Assembly: GCA_046541015.1 (NCBI GenBank) | Contig: JBKHEA010000001.1 | Location: forward strand, 124,001-188,000 | Direction: 5' to 3' | Source: Liberiplasma sp046541015 | GTDB taxonomy: Bacteria; Bacillota_I; Bacilli_A; Izemoplasmatales; Izemoplasmataceae | DNA: 64,000 nucleotides | Part shown: positions 42,158-50,953 of the stretch, piece by piece | How positions within the stretch are numbered: position 1 is the stretch's first letter | Layout: each line of letters starts with the position of its first letter | Notes under the pieces: generated by a model | What the model saw: only the letters and a program-made list of their open reading frames with translations | What the model was told of the DNA's origin: nothing | Databases searched by the model: none | Position numbers and translations under genes: made by a program

Positions 42158-43657
42158 CTATTTTAAATAAATCGCTGAATATTTCTCCTTAAGATATCTT
42201 ACATAATAATCTGGATTAAAGGGTTCATTTGTGACACTTTCTAAAATTTCAAGTGGTTTTTTACTTTTACCAAATTGATGGATTTTTTCTTTTAGCCACG
42301 CGTTAATTTCTTCAATACGATCTTCTTTAATCAGTGTTTCAAAATCTAACTCTTTAGTGAGCGTATAATAAATTTGAGCAGCATAGGCACTCCCTAAAGC
42401 GTAGGTTGGAAAATAACCAAAGGCACCGCCACTCCAGTGGACATCTTGTAAGATACCATCACCATCGTTTTTAGGCATAATATTTAGATAACTTTTCATT
42501 TTTTCATTCCAAAGAGCTGGTAAAGAATCTAAATCGACGTGATCATTAAAGATAGCACGTTCCATTTCATAGCGTAATAAGATGTGTAGTGGGTAAGTTA
42601 GCTCATCGGCTTCAACTCGAATAAAAGATTCTTCAACGTTATTGATGCCTTTATAGAATGTATCTAAATCAATATCTTTTAACTCTTCGCTAAATATTGA
42701 TTTTAATTTAGGGTAGTGTTTTTCCCAAAATGGATAACTTCTACCAATCATGTTTTCATAAAATCTTGATTGTGATTCATGAATCCCCATGGATGCGCCT
42801 CCTGCTAAATTGGTTGAATCTAAGGCAGGATCAATTTGTTGTTCGTATAAAGCGTGTCCTAATTCATGAATAGCTGCAAAGATACTTGAGAAGACAAAGT
42901 CTTCTAAATACCTAACCGTTAAACGGACATCTTGAGAGTGTGTATTCCATGTAAAAGGATGCACACTTTGTTTTAAAACGCCACGATCATAATCAAAGCG
43001 AAAAACATTCATTAAATATTCCACAAACTCTTTTTGTTTAGCCTTAGGATAAAAGGCTGTGATGAAGGATTGATCAGCCTTTTGTGCTTCTTTTGCTTTA
43101 AGCACTTCTTTTACAAAAGGCACTAAATCTTTCTTAATGGTATTAAAGAATGCATCGTATAGTTCCATGGTCATGCCTTCTTCAAAATCATCTAGTAAGA
43201 CATCGTAAGGTTCTAATCCTGTATCCCTATATTCAATGAACTTTCTTTGGGTGTTGATAATATCTTTTAAAGTATCTTTATACATATTATAATCATTTTT
43301 TTCTTTAGCTTCTTCCCATGTTCGTTGAGCTAAATTAAGTAATTTATTGTATTTTACATAGTCTTCTTTTGGGATTTTTACGATTTTGTCTAATGCTTTT
43401 TTAGCTTGTAAAACTTCAGCTTGTTCACGTTCACTTAGTTCATCTAATCTCTCTATTAAGCCATTTACCACTTCTTGATAGGCTTTAGATGTACTAATTG
43501 AGAATGCTTCACCACTGATAAAACTTAACATTTCAGCACGATAGGGAAAACAATTCTTTGGCGCTTCAGTATTTGAATCCCAGTTTGCAATATTTAAAAC
43601 AAAATGATAGGCATTTAATTTCTTTTGAATAGCTTTAAACTCATTAAATAATTCCAT
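42158..43657 (-). CDS. Carboxypeptidase Taq (M32 metallopeptidase)
   Basis: Zinc carboxypeptidase removing C-terminal residues. 499 residues from the ATG that follows GGAG; a 3-codon extension exists. The zinc motif HELGH is at 264-268, and the third-ligand segment MGIHESQSRFYENMIGR follows. VHPFT near 233 and LEDFVFSSIFAAIHELGHA surround the site. The family is cytosolic. Last genes of this group run leftward into the flavin reductase-like gene with a 9-base gap. Confidence 0.93.
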   Translation of the reverse strand: MELFNEFKAIQKKLNAYHFVLNIANWDSNTEAPKNCFPYRAEMLSFISGEAFSISTSKAYQEVVNGLIERLDELSEREQAEVLQAKKALDKIVKIPKEDYVKYNKLLNLAQRTWEEAKEKNDYNMYKDTLKDIINTQRKFIEYRDTGLEPYDVLLDDFEEGMTMELYDAFFNTIKKDLVPFVKEVLKAKEAQKADQSFITAFYPKAKQKEFVEYLMNVFRFDYDRGVLKQSVHPFTWNTHSQDVRLTVRYLEDFVFSSIFAAIHELGHALYEQQIDPALDSTNLAGGASMGIHESQSRFYENMIGRSYPFWEKHYPKLKSIFSEELKDIDLDTFYKGINNVEESFIRVEADELTYPLHILLRYEMERAIFNDHVDLDSLPALWNEKMKSYLNIMPKNDGDGILQDVHWSGGAFGYFPTYALGSAYAAQIYYTLTKELDFETLIKEDRIEEINAWLKEKIHQFGKSKKPLEILESVTNEPFNPDYYVRYLKEKYSAIYLK

Positions 43658-43694
43658 ATAAATCACTCCTCATAAATCATTATACCTTAAAAGC

Positions 43695-43724
43695 TAAAAA
43701 AGGTGCGCATGGTTTTGCGCACCT
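43695..43724 (-). terminator. Intrinsic terminator of fhs
   Basis: AGGTGCGCA and TGCGCACCT around a 6-base loop (43701-43724), followed leftward by six T. The GC-rich stem stands out in its AT-rich surroundings. Confidence 0.9.
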
Positions 43725-43732
43725 AGGGGTTT

Positions 43733-45406
43733 TTAGAATAAGCCTTTTGCGTTACCTTCTTCATCAATATCCATCTGCATCGCGGCAGGTTCTTTTGGAA
43801 GACCAGGCATCGTCATCATTTCACCGGTTAGGGCAACAATGAATCCTGCGCCAATTGATGGGCGAAGTTCACGGACTGTAATCGTGAAATCTTTAGGGCG
43901 ACCATAGATTTTAGGGTCATCAGATAGACTCATTTGTGTTTTAGCCATACAGATTTGAAGTTTATCCCAACCTTCTTTTTTAAATTTCTTGAGTTGGGTT
44001 TGGGCTTCTTTGCTGTAACTAACATCTTTTGCGCCATAAACCGTTTTACAAATTTTTTCAATTTTAGTCTCTAGTGAATCTTCCATCTCATACATTCTTG
44101 TAAACTTTTTCGTATTATGATCAATTTCAGCGATGACTTTTTCTGCTAAATCGGTTGCGCCTTCGCCACCTTTTTCCCATACTTTTGAAATTGAATAAGG
44201 ATGATTATTACTTTCTAACCATGAAGATAAGGCTTTAACTTCAGCATCTGTATCTGCAACAAAGTGGTTAATAGCCACAACATAAGGTAAGTTAAAGGCT
44301 TGGATGGTCTCAATATGTTTTTCTAAATTTTCAATGCCTTGTTTTAAGGCTTCAACGTTTTCTTCTTTTAAATCATTCTTTTTCACACCACCATGCATCT
44401 TAAGTGCACGAATGGTTGCAACAATTACAACAGCGCTTGGTTCAAATCCTGCTTGAGCGGTTTTAATATCTAAGAACTTTTCAGCTCCTAAATCTGCACC
44501 AAATCCTGCTTCAGTGATGACATAATCAGCGAGTTTTCTTCCCATATTTGTCGCGATAATACTATTACATCCATGTGCGATATTCGCAAAAGGGCCACCA
44601 TGGACAAGTGCTGGTGTATTTTCTAAAGTTTGAACTAAATTTGGTTTAATGGCATCGCGTAATATGAGTGTCACTGCACCTTCAGCTTTTAAATCACCAA
44701 TTGTAACAACTTTACGGTCATACGTATACCCAATTACAATACGTTTAACGCGTTCTTTTAAATCATGTAAATCTTTAGCTAAACATAAAACCGCCATAAT
44801 TTCACTTGCTACAGTAATATTAAAGCCATCTTCTCTTGGAATAGAATTACCAATCCCTCCAAGACCAACAATTACTTGTCTTAATGCGCGGTCGTTCATA
44901 TCTAAAGCACGTTTCCATGTGATTCTTCTTGGATCAATGTTTAATGCATTGCCTTGGTGGATATGGTTATCAATCATGGCGCTCACTGCATTATTTGCGG
45001 TGGTAATTGCGTGAATATCACCCGTAAAATGTAAGTTTAAATCTTCCATTGGTACTACTTGTGCATACCCACCACCTGCAGCGCCACCTTTAACGCCCAT
45101 AACTGGACCAAACGATGGTTCTCTTAAAGCGATAATCGCATTTTTTCCAATTTTATTAAACGCTTGGCCTAACCCAACAGTTGTCGTTGATTTACCTTCA
45201 CCAGCTGGGGTTGGATTAATCGCAGTGACAAGGATGACTTTTCCGTCTTTTTCTTTTTCAAGACGTTTTTGTACATCTAAAGAAATTTTAGCTTTATAAG
45301 ACCCATATAATTCAATATCTTCTTCGCTTAATCCTAATTTCTTTGCTATATCGACTATTTTCTCCATTTTCGCAGCTTGTGCTATTTTTAAATCCATATT
45401 TTCCAA
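43733..45406 (-). CDS. fhs: Formate-tetrahydrofolate ligase
   Basis: ATP-dependent charging of formate onto THF, giving 10-formyl-THF. 557 residues from a TTG start placed 6 bases after GGAGGG; the ATG three codons later is too far from the ribosome site and the ATG at 45424 contains it. The P-loop is NPTPAGEGKSTTTVGLGQAF near 61-80 (part TPAGEGKST). EPSFGPVMGVKGGAAGGGYAQV (part FGPVMGVKGGAAGGG) is the family signature. Provides one-carbon units with folD and glyA. Confidence 0.96.
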   Translation of the reverse strand: MENMDLKIAQAAKMEKIVDIAKKLGLSEEDIELYGSYKAKISLDVQKRLEKEKDGKVILVTAINPTPAGEGKSTTTVGLGQAFNKIGKNAIIALREPSFGPVMGVKGGAAGGGYAQVVPMEDLNLHFTGDIHAITTANNAVSAMIDNHIHQGNALNIDPRRITWKRALDMNDRALRQVIVGLGGIGNSIPREDGFNITVASEIMAVLCLAKDLHDLKERVKRIVIGYTYDRKVVTIGDLKAEGAVTLILRDAIKPNLVQTLENTPALVHGGPFANIAHGCNSIIATNMGRKLADYVITEAGFGADLGAEKFLDIKTAQAGFEPSAVVIVATIRALKMHGGVKKNDLKEENVEALKQGIENLEKHIETIQAFNLPYVVAINHFVADTDAEVKALSSWLESNNHPYSISKVWEKGGEGATDLAEKVIAEIDHNTKKFTRMYEMEDSLETKIEKICKTVYGAKDVSYSKEAQTQLKKFKKEGWDKLQICMAKTQMSLSDDPKIYGRPKDFTITVRELRPSIGAGFIVALTGEMMTMPGLPKEPAAMQMDIDEEGNAKGLF

Positions 45407-45443
45407 ATGAAACCCTCCATTCATATTGTGTTATCATTTATTT

Positions 45444-45472
45444 ATTATTACATATTTTATAGTGAGTTTCAA
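45444..45472 (-). promoter_or_regulatory. Promoter of fhs
   Basis: Reading leftward, TTGAAA (45467-45472), 17 bases, AATAAT (45444-45449). Confidence 0.5.
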
Positions 45473-45528
45473 GGCCAAAATAAAAACGCTTTCAATATCG
45501 AGTCTTTTAAGTTTACCTCTATGTATTG

Positions 45529-45534
45529 TATAAT
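45529..45534 (+). promoter_or_regulatory. -10 element of the aromatic gene block
   Basis: TATAAT at 45529 with TTTAAG 17 bases upstream, about 35 bases before the chorismate mutase start. Confidence 0.45.
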
Positions 45535-45568
45535 AAGATTAACCTAAAAAATGAAGGTGGGAAAACGA

Positions 45569-45826
45569 TTGAATCCTTTAAAAAAACACAGAGATTTCTT
45601 AGATCAAATTGATAAACAAATCATGGATTTGCTAGAAAAACGCTTTATTGTCACTAAAGAAATTGGTGAGATAAAGGCTCGTGAAGCGATGGTTATTGAA
45701 AATAAAAGTCGTGAACAAGAGATTTTAGAGAAAACAAAAAGGTATACGTATAATGAAGAAATTCAAGCGCTTTATGAATACTTATTTGATTTAAGTAAAG
45801 CCTCACAAAGGAATAAGTCTTCATGA
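45569..45826 (+). CDS. Chorismate mutase (AroQ class)
   Basis: Converts chorismate to prephenate. 85 residues from a TTG that follows AAGGTGGG; the ATG at 45551 would place that ribosome site inside the gene. The all-helical AroQ-class pattern is clear: LDQIDKQIMDLLEKRFIVTKEIGEIK near 9-34 (parts DQIDKQIMDLLEKRF), and SREQEILEKTKRY later. First gene of the rightward block; its stop overlaps the aroE-aroK start. Confidence 0.9.
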   Translation: MNPLKKHRDFLDQIDKQIMDLLEKRFIVTKEIGEIKAREAMVIENKSREQEILEKTKRYTYNEEIQALYEYLFDLSKASQRNKSS

Positions 45827-47103
45827 TTGGCTTGCTTGGGAAAACTTTAAAACATAGCTTATCTAAAGTAATCCATGAATCACTGAGTGAGCATCCTTAT
45901 CATTTAATTGAAACCGATGATTTAGACAGATTTTTTAAGGAAACGACATTTAAAGGTTTAAATGTCACCATCCCTTATAAAGAAGTTGTAATTGATTATA
46001 TGGATCATGTGAGTGACATTGTAAAAAAGACAAACGCTTTAAACACTATTGTTAATGTTAAAGGCTTATTATATGGGTATAATACTGATTTTTTAGCCAT
46101 TGATGATATCATTAAACGTTATTTTCCTAAAGATTTATCTCAAAGCGTGCTTGTAATAGGCAACGGGGCAACCTCAAGAAGTGTCTTAGAAGCATTAAAG
46201 AAAAATCAATACGATAATATTTTTGTCTATGCGCGCAATCCAAAAAATCATGAATATTCTATTAAAGATATTCATCAAGCACAAGACGCTACAATTATTA
46301 TTAATACAACCCCTGTTGGCATGTATCCATCTAATAGTGAGAGTCTTCCGCTAGAACTCGCGCAGTTTCCAAAATTAAAGCTTATATTTGATGTTGTCTA
46401 TAATCCTTACTTTACTGATTTAATCATACAAGCAAAACGTTTAAAGATTCCTTATATTGACGGTTTAATGATGTTAGTAAGACAGGCCCTTCATTCTAGT
46501 AGTAAATTTTTTAATACAACTTATGGTGAACACGATGTCATGCAGGTTTATAAAAGGACTTTAAAGCATTTATTAAACATTACCTTGATTGGTTTACCTT
46601 TTAGTGGGAAAAGCCATTATGCAAGGCATTTAGGCCATCGACTTAATAAACCAATTATTGAAATTGATAAGATGATTGAAACTACTGAAGACGCATCCAT
46701 TGAGACTATCTTTAAGACAAAGGGTGAGGCTTACTTTAGAAATCTTGAAGAGCGTATAAGCATAGAAAGTGCGCATTCATTCAATAAAATCATCTCTACT
46801 GGAGGTGGGATTATTATGAACCCTAAAGTGATGCATGCTTTAAAGAAAAACAGTTTAATTTTATACTTAGATTTAGATGATTCACTTATGCAAAACTTAC
46901 GCTATCATTCTAGACCCCATGTGAAAAATGCGAAAGATTTATTACAGTTAAAAGAAAAACGTCATGATTTATATGAAGCCTATAGTGATGCCACAATTTA
47001 CAAAGATACTTTAGATACTAAAACTATATTAGAACATATTGAGGTGAAAATTGATGAAATTATTAGTCATCAATGGACCAAATATCAATCTTTTAGGGAT
47101 TAG
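45823..47103 (+). CDS. aroE-aroK: Fused shikimate dehydrogenase - shikimate kinase
   Basis: Two consecutive steps of the shikimate pathway in one 426-residue chain. Residues 1-245 are AroE: NVTIPYK (47-53, catalytic lysine), NTDF (86-89), the NADP loop VIGNGATSRSVLE (111-123), NTTPVGMYPS (161-170) and LVRQAL (218-223). Residues 250-420 are AroK: Walker A GLPFSGKS (257-264), EIDKMIE (280-286), EAYFRNLEE and STGGG (325-329). No stop or frameshift separates them. The 3' end overlaps aroQ by about 50 bases. Confidence 0.95.
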   Translation: MIGLLGKTLKHSLSKVIHESLSEHPYHLIETDDLDRFFKETTFKGLNVTIPYKEVVIDYMDHVSDIVKKTNALNTIVNVKGLLYGYNTDFLAIDDIIKRYFPKDLSQSVLVIGNGATSRSVLEALKKNQYDNIFVYARNPKNHEYSIKDIHQAQDATIIINTTPVGMYPSNSESLPLELAQFPKLKLIFDVVYNPYFTDLIIQAKRLKIPYIDGLMMLVRQALHSSSKFFNTTYGEHDVMQVYKRTLKHLLNITLIGLPFSGKSHYARHLGHRLNKPIIEIDKMIETTEDASIETIFKTKGEAYFRNLEERISIESAHSFNKIISTGGGIIMNPKVMHALKKNSLILYLDLDDSLMQNLRYHSRPHVKNAKDLLQLKEKRHDLYEAYSDATIYKDTLDTKTILEHIEVKIDEIISHQWTKYQSFRD

Positions 47104-47485
47104 AGAAGTTTCCGTTTATGGTCATAATACCTATAAGGACTTAGAAACACGTTTAAAAGAAGAAGCGAACTCTTTAAATGTAGAAATTGAAATCCATCAA
47201 ACCAATTTAGAAGGCATTATTATCGATTTACTCCATTATGCTTATTATAAAAAGCTTGATGGCGTATTATTAAACGCAGCTGCTTATACCCATACAAGTT
47301 ATGCCATAAGAGATGCGATTAAAGCCATTCCTACTAAAGTGATTGAAGTACATCTTTCTGATATTAAAAAACGTGAAGAAACCTTTAGACATGTAAGTGT
47401 GATTGAAGATGTATGTGATAAAACTTTTTCTGGTAAAGGGATTGAGAGTTATATTGAAGCCATGCATTATTTAGTAAAGAGGTGA
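47054..47485 (+). CDS. aroQ: 3-dehydroquinate dehydratase type II
   Basis: Dehydrates 3-dehydroquinate in the shikimate pathway. 143 residues. LVINGPNINLLGIRE at the start, then the catalytic histidine-containing EVHLSDIKKREETFRHVSV near 97-115, and LNAAAYTHTSYAIRDAI near 73-89. The usual LLGTREP motif is LLGIREV here. GAGGTG lies 7 bases before the ATG, inside the aroE-aroK gene. Confidence 0.95.
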   Translation: MKLLVINGPNINLLGIREVSVYGHNTYKDLETRLKEEANSLNVEIEIHQTNLEGIIIDLLHYAYYKKLDGVLLNAAAYTHTSYAIRDAIKAIPTKVIEVHLSDIKKREETFRHVSVIEDVCDKTFSGKGIESYIEAMHYLVKR

Positions 47486-47489
47486 TGCG

Positions 47490-48485
47490 ATGATTATTGT
47501 AGTAAAAAATACGACTAATAATGAAGATATCCCCCTTATAAAAGAAGAACTCTCCGCTTTAAACTTATCTTATAAAGTTACCATAGATGATCCTTATACC
47601 CTGATTCATATCTTAGGTGATACTTCCTCAGAAGATGCGACAAGATGGTATGCCTATGAAAGTGTTCAAAAGGTTATAAGAATCCATGAACCTTACATCA
47701 AAGTTTTAAAAACGCCTGAACATAAAACAAACATCATCCTTGATGGCGTTTCTTTATTTGAACCAGAAAAACTTATTATTGCTGGACCATGTAGTGTTGA
47801 ATCAAAAACACAAATTAATCAAATCGCAGCCTTTATTAAAGCGGCTGGCGCAAAAGTATTACGCGGGGGTGCGTATAAACCACGCACGAGTCCTTATGCG
47901 TTTCAAGGCTTAAAAGAAGAAGGGTTAAAACTTTTACATGAAGCGGGTAAAAATCATGGTTTATTTACCATTAGCGAAATCATAGATAAAGAAGATCTTC
48001 CCTTGTTTTTAAACTACGTAGACATCATTCAAGTTGGGGCTCGTAATATGCAAAATTTCTCTTTGTTAAAGGCTTTAGGCAAAACAAATAAGCCCATCCT
48101 TTTAAAAAGAGGCTTTGGAAATACGATTGAAGAATGGTTAATGAGCGCTGAATATATACTAAATGAAGGCAATAAAAATGTCATCCTTTGTGAACGTGGT
48201 ATTAGAACCTTTGAATCTTTTTCTAGAAGCACTCTAGATATTGCGGCAATTTTGGCGGTAAAAAAATTAAGTCATTTGCCTGTCATAACAGATCCTTCTC
48301 ATGCAGCTGGTAGTTATGATTTAGTAGAAGGCTTAACCTTAGCAAGCATTGCAGCTGGCGCTGATGGGGTGATGATTGAGGTTCATCCTGATCCCCTTCG
48401 TGCTTTAAGTGATGGTGCACAATCTTTAAAACTAGAAAAATTTAAAGCCCTTATTTTAAAGGTGCGTCAATTAGAAAATCTATAA
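47490..48485 (+). CDS. aroF: 3-deoxy-7-phosphoheptulonate synthase (DAHP synthase, type I beta)
   Basis: Entry enzyme of the shikimate pathway. 331 residues: an N-terminal ferredoxin-like regulatory extension (1-75) followed by the barrel. Barrel motifs: IIAGPCSVES near 93-102, VLRGGAYKPRTSPYAFQG near 121-138, VGARNMQNF, LLKRG and ITDPSHAAGS near 262. Starts 4 bases after aroQ. The regulatory domain suggests feedback control by an aromatic end product, which is inference. Ends with a strong bidirectional terminator. Confidence 0.95.
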   Translation: MIIVVKNTTNNEDIPLIKEELSALNLSYKVTIDDPYTLIHILGDTSSEDATRWYAYESVQKVIRIHEPYIKVLKTPEHKTNIILDGVSLFEPEKLIIAGPCSVESKTQINQIAAFIKAAGAKVLRGGAYKPRTSPYAFQGLKEEGLKLLHEAGKNHGLFTISEIIDKEDLPLFLNYVDIIQVGARNMQNFSLLKALGKTNKPILLKRGFGNTIEEWLMSAEYILNEGNKNVILCERGIRTFESFSRSTLDIAAILAVKKLSHLPVITDPSHAAGSYDLVEGLTLASIAAGADGVMIEVHPDPLRALSDGAQSLKLEKFKALILKVRQLENL

Positions 48486-48518
48486 AAAATACTTCTCAAG
48501 CATTGAGAAGTATTTTTA
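48484..48518. terminator. Bidirectional terminator between DAHP synthase gene and purA
   Basis: AAAATACTTCTCA, AGCAT loop, TGAGAAGTATTTT (48486-48516), A-rich and T-rich on either side. Confidence 0.88.
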
Positions 48519-49802
48519 TTAGAATAAGTCATTTACAATAATGGTTTGTGCTCGGTCTGGTCCAACAGAGACCATGCTGATTTTAACATCAACCAATTCT
48601 TCAATTTTTTTAAGGTAATGGCGTGCTTCTTTTGGAAGTCCTCTTAATGTTTTGATTTTTGAAATATCTTTTGTAAAACCTTCCATTTCAATATAAACAG
48701 GTTCGCAGCGTTCAAAATCTTCAATAGCCGCAGGAATTTCATCGATTATTTCACCATCTAATTTATAGGCAACGCAGATTTTAAGTGGACTTACATCTTT
48801 TAATACATCAAGTAACATAATGGATAAATCCGTTAACCCATTGACGCGTTTAGCATGTCTTAAGACAACGGTATCTAACCACCCTATGCGTCTAGGTCTT
48901 CCTGTGGTTGTCCCAAATTCATTGCCTTGTTGGCGTATTTTTTTGGCTAAATCATCATCGAATTCTGTCGCAAAAAAGCCCCCACCTACACGGGTTGTAT
49001 AGGCTTTGGTTATCCCTAAAACGGTTTGAATGTTTTGTGGGGCAATCCCTGTATTTAAAGCAACGCTTGCAGCGGTTGGGGAACTGCTTGTGACGTAAGG
49101 ATAGGTTCCATGATCTAAACAAAGCATTGTACCTTGAGCCCCTTCAAACAACACTTTTTTATCTTCTTTGATCAGTTTATCTAACATTTTTGATGTGTTA
49201 GTCACAAAGGGTTTGATTGTTTTTAATATCCCGTTATAGCGTTTAAATACTTTATTTATATCGAAGGGTTCTTGATTAAAAGCGGTCATGATGGTGTTGA
49301 CATAAGGAATATACTCTTCTAAATAACGATGGAATCGCTCTTCATGAACAAAATCAATCATTCTTAAGCCTTTACGACTTGCTTTATCCATATAAGCTGG
49401 TCCAATACCTTTTGAGGTTGTCCCTACTTCTTTACCTTCGGTTTTTAACCGTTCAAATAAGACATCAATTGCTTTATGAAACGGCATAATTACATGCGCT
49501 CTATCTGATACGAAAAGATTTTTTGTGGAAATATGACTGTTTTCTAAAAAATTAATCTCTTCTAAAAGTGCTAGCGGGTCAATGACCATCCCATTAGCTA
49601 AAATATTGATAACTTCTTTTTTAAATATGCCTGATGGGATTAAGTGTAGTGCATATTTATATCCTTCAAACTTGATGGTGTGTCCCGCGTTATTTCCGCC
49701 TTGATAGCGCACCACAACATCGGCTTCTTGAGCTAAATAATCTGTGACTTTACCTTTTCCTTCATCACCCCACTGGGTGCCAACTACTGTTACAGTTTCC
49801 AT
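48519..49802 (-). CDS. purA: Adenylosuccinate synthetase
   Basis: GTP-dependent step from IMP toward AMP. 427 residues from the ATG preceded by AAGGTG; a 20-codon extension lacks a ribosome site. Motifs: VVGTQWGDEGKGKVTDYLA at the start (P-loop like), GNNAGHTIKF, GTTSKGIGPAYMDKASRKG near 126-144, GAQGTMLCLDHGTYPYVTSS near 220, and GRPRRIGWLD near 299. The 125-base gap upstream holds small inverted repeats (ACTATA/TATAGT) but no recognised regulator site. Confidence 0.97.
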   Translation of the reverse strand: METVTVVGTQWGDEGKGKVTDYLAQEADVVVRYQGGNNAGHTIKFEGYKYALHLIPSGIFKKEVINILANGMVIDPLALLEEINFLENSHISTKNLFVSDRAHVIMPFHKAIDVLFERLKTEGKEVGTTSKGIGPAYMDKASRKGLRMIDFVHEERFHRYLEEYIPYVNTIMTAFNQEPFDINKVFKRYNGILKTIKPFVTNTSKMLDKLIKEDKKVLFEGAQGTMLCLDHGTYPYVTSSSPTAASVALNTGIAPQNIQTVLGITKAYTTRVGGGFFATEFDDDLAKKIRQQGNEFGTTTGRPRRIGWLDTVVLRHAKRVNGLTDLSIMLLDVLKDVSPLKICVAYKLDGEIIDEIPAAIEDFERCEPVYIEMEGFTKDISKIKTLRGLPKEARHYLKKIEELVDVKISMVSVGPDRAQTIIVNDLF

Positions 49803-49927
49803 ATAATCACCTTTTCTAAAACTATATACCTTTACTATAGCCCTTATAGTTAAAAACCGCAAGTCTATAAAGTATTACCTATTTAAAACTACCAAAGCTT
49901 AAGCTTTAAGTCAACGGTTTATTGCAT

Positions 49928-50944
49928 TTACTCGTAATCTTTTAAAACCTCATTAAGTAAGGTAACTTTATCGGTCATTATTCCATCAACACCAAGTTCA
50001 ATCAACATTCTCATGGTGGCTTCATCATTCACTGTCCAATAATGCACGGCAATATGATGGCTTTGTGCAGTCTGAATAAAACTTTTTGTGGCCAAATCAA
50101 AATCCCCATGACTAAGAGGCACTTGTAAAACCGCAATAGCATCTGTAAAAAATACACTTAATTTAAGACGCTGTAATATGTAATACTTTTGAACCACTCG
50201 ATTTTGTGGGGAAAATAGTAAATCTTCGTGGGTTGTTTTTTTATAGGTAACCATCGCATCATAAATCGATTCATGAAAGGTTGCTAAAACGATTCTTTCA
50301 TAGGTATTATAGGTTTCATCTAAACGGTCCATTAACTCAATTAAAGCCTCTAATGCTTTTAAGCCAATCTCTCCTTGTTGTTTAATTTCTACGTTGATTT
50401 TATTATTTGGAAACGCCTTAATAAGTTCTTCTAGCGTTGTTGCTAAAAAGATTTCACTGTGTCTAGGGGTTACATCAGTAGGATACGTAACGTCTAAAGG
50501 TGAGACATGATTACCTAAATAATTCACATATAAATTGAACTCATTACTAACATTAAAGCCATTTGAAAGCGGCTCAACAAGGTTTTCATACCCAAAATTA
50601 ACTTCATTATCAATTAGATCTTGATAGTTAATCTCACTGATTAAAGCTTGCGTTAAATTGGTTTTTCTATCTAAGGTAGTATCATGTGATAAGATCAGTA
50701 CACCATCTTTCGTTAAAGAAACATCGGTTTCTAACATGACATTTGGGTTAATGCTATACGCATGATAATACGCTTCAAGCGTATTATCAGGGAACTCTAA
50801 ATTTCCCCCACCGTGGGCAATAATTAATGGTAAGTCTTCGCGAATAAAGGGATTAACTTCCATTGCTTTAGGCTTTGGACTAAGCGCAAGCAATCCCCAC
50901 AAGCTAAATATCGTTAACATAAATATAAGTAATCTTTTTTTCAT
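49928..50944 (-). CDS. glpQ: Exported glycerophosphodiester phosphodiesterase
   Basis: Hydrolyses glycerophosphodiesters to glycerol 3-phosphate and alcohol. 338 residues with an N-terminal signal or anchor (KKRLLIFMLTIFSLWGLLAL, residues 2-21). The GDPD motifs are LIIAHGGGNLEFPDNTLEAY (40-59; HG and E-N-T), then LETDVSLTKDGVLILSHDTTLDR (E-x-D and H), and INVEIKQQG and DGIMTD near the end. AGGAG precedes the ATG. It starts 10 bases after mfd and is probably transcribed with it. Confidence 0.92.
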   Translation of the reverse strand: MKKRLLIFMLTIFSLWGLLALSPKPKAMEVNPFIREDLPLIIAHGGGNLEFPDNTLEAYYHAYSINPNVMLETDVSLTKDGVLILSHDTTLDRKTNLTQALISEINYQDLIDNEVNFGYENLVEPLSNGFNVSNEFNLYVNYLGNHVSPLDVTYPTDVTPRHSEIFLATTLEELIKAFPNNKINVEIKQQGEIGLKALEALIELMDRLDETYNTYERIVLATFHESIYDAMVTYKKTTHEDLLFSPQNRVVQKYYILQRLKLSVFFTDAIAVLQVPLSHGDFDLATKSFIQTAQSHHIAVHYWTVNDEATMRMLIELGVDGIMTDKVTLLNEVLKDYE

Positions 50945-50953
50945 GAGTCGCTC

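Noticed and set aside
45425..45550. THF riboswitch upstream of fhs
   Set aside because: No recognisable THF aptamer core; the spacer looks like two ordinary divergent promoters.
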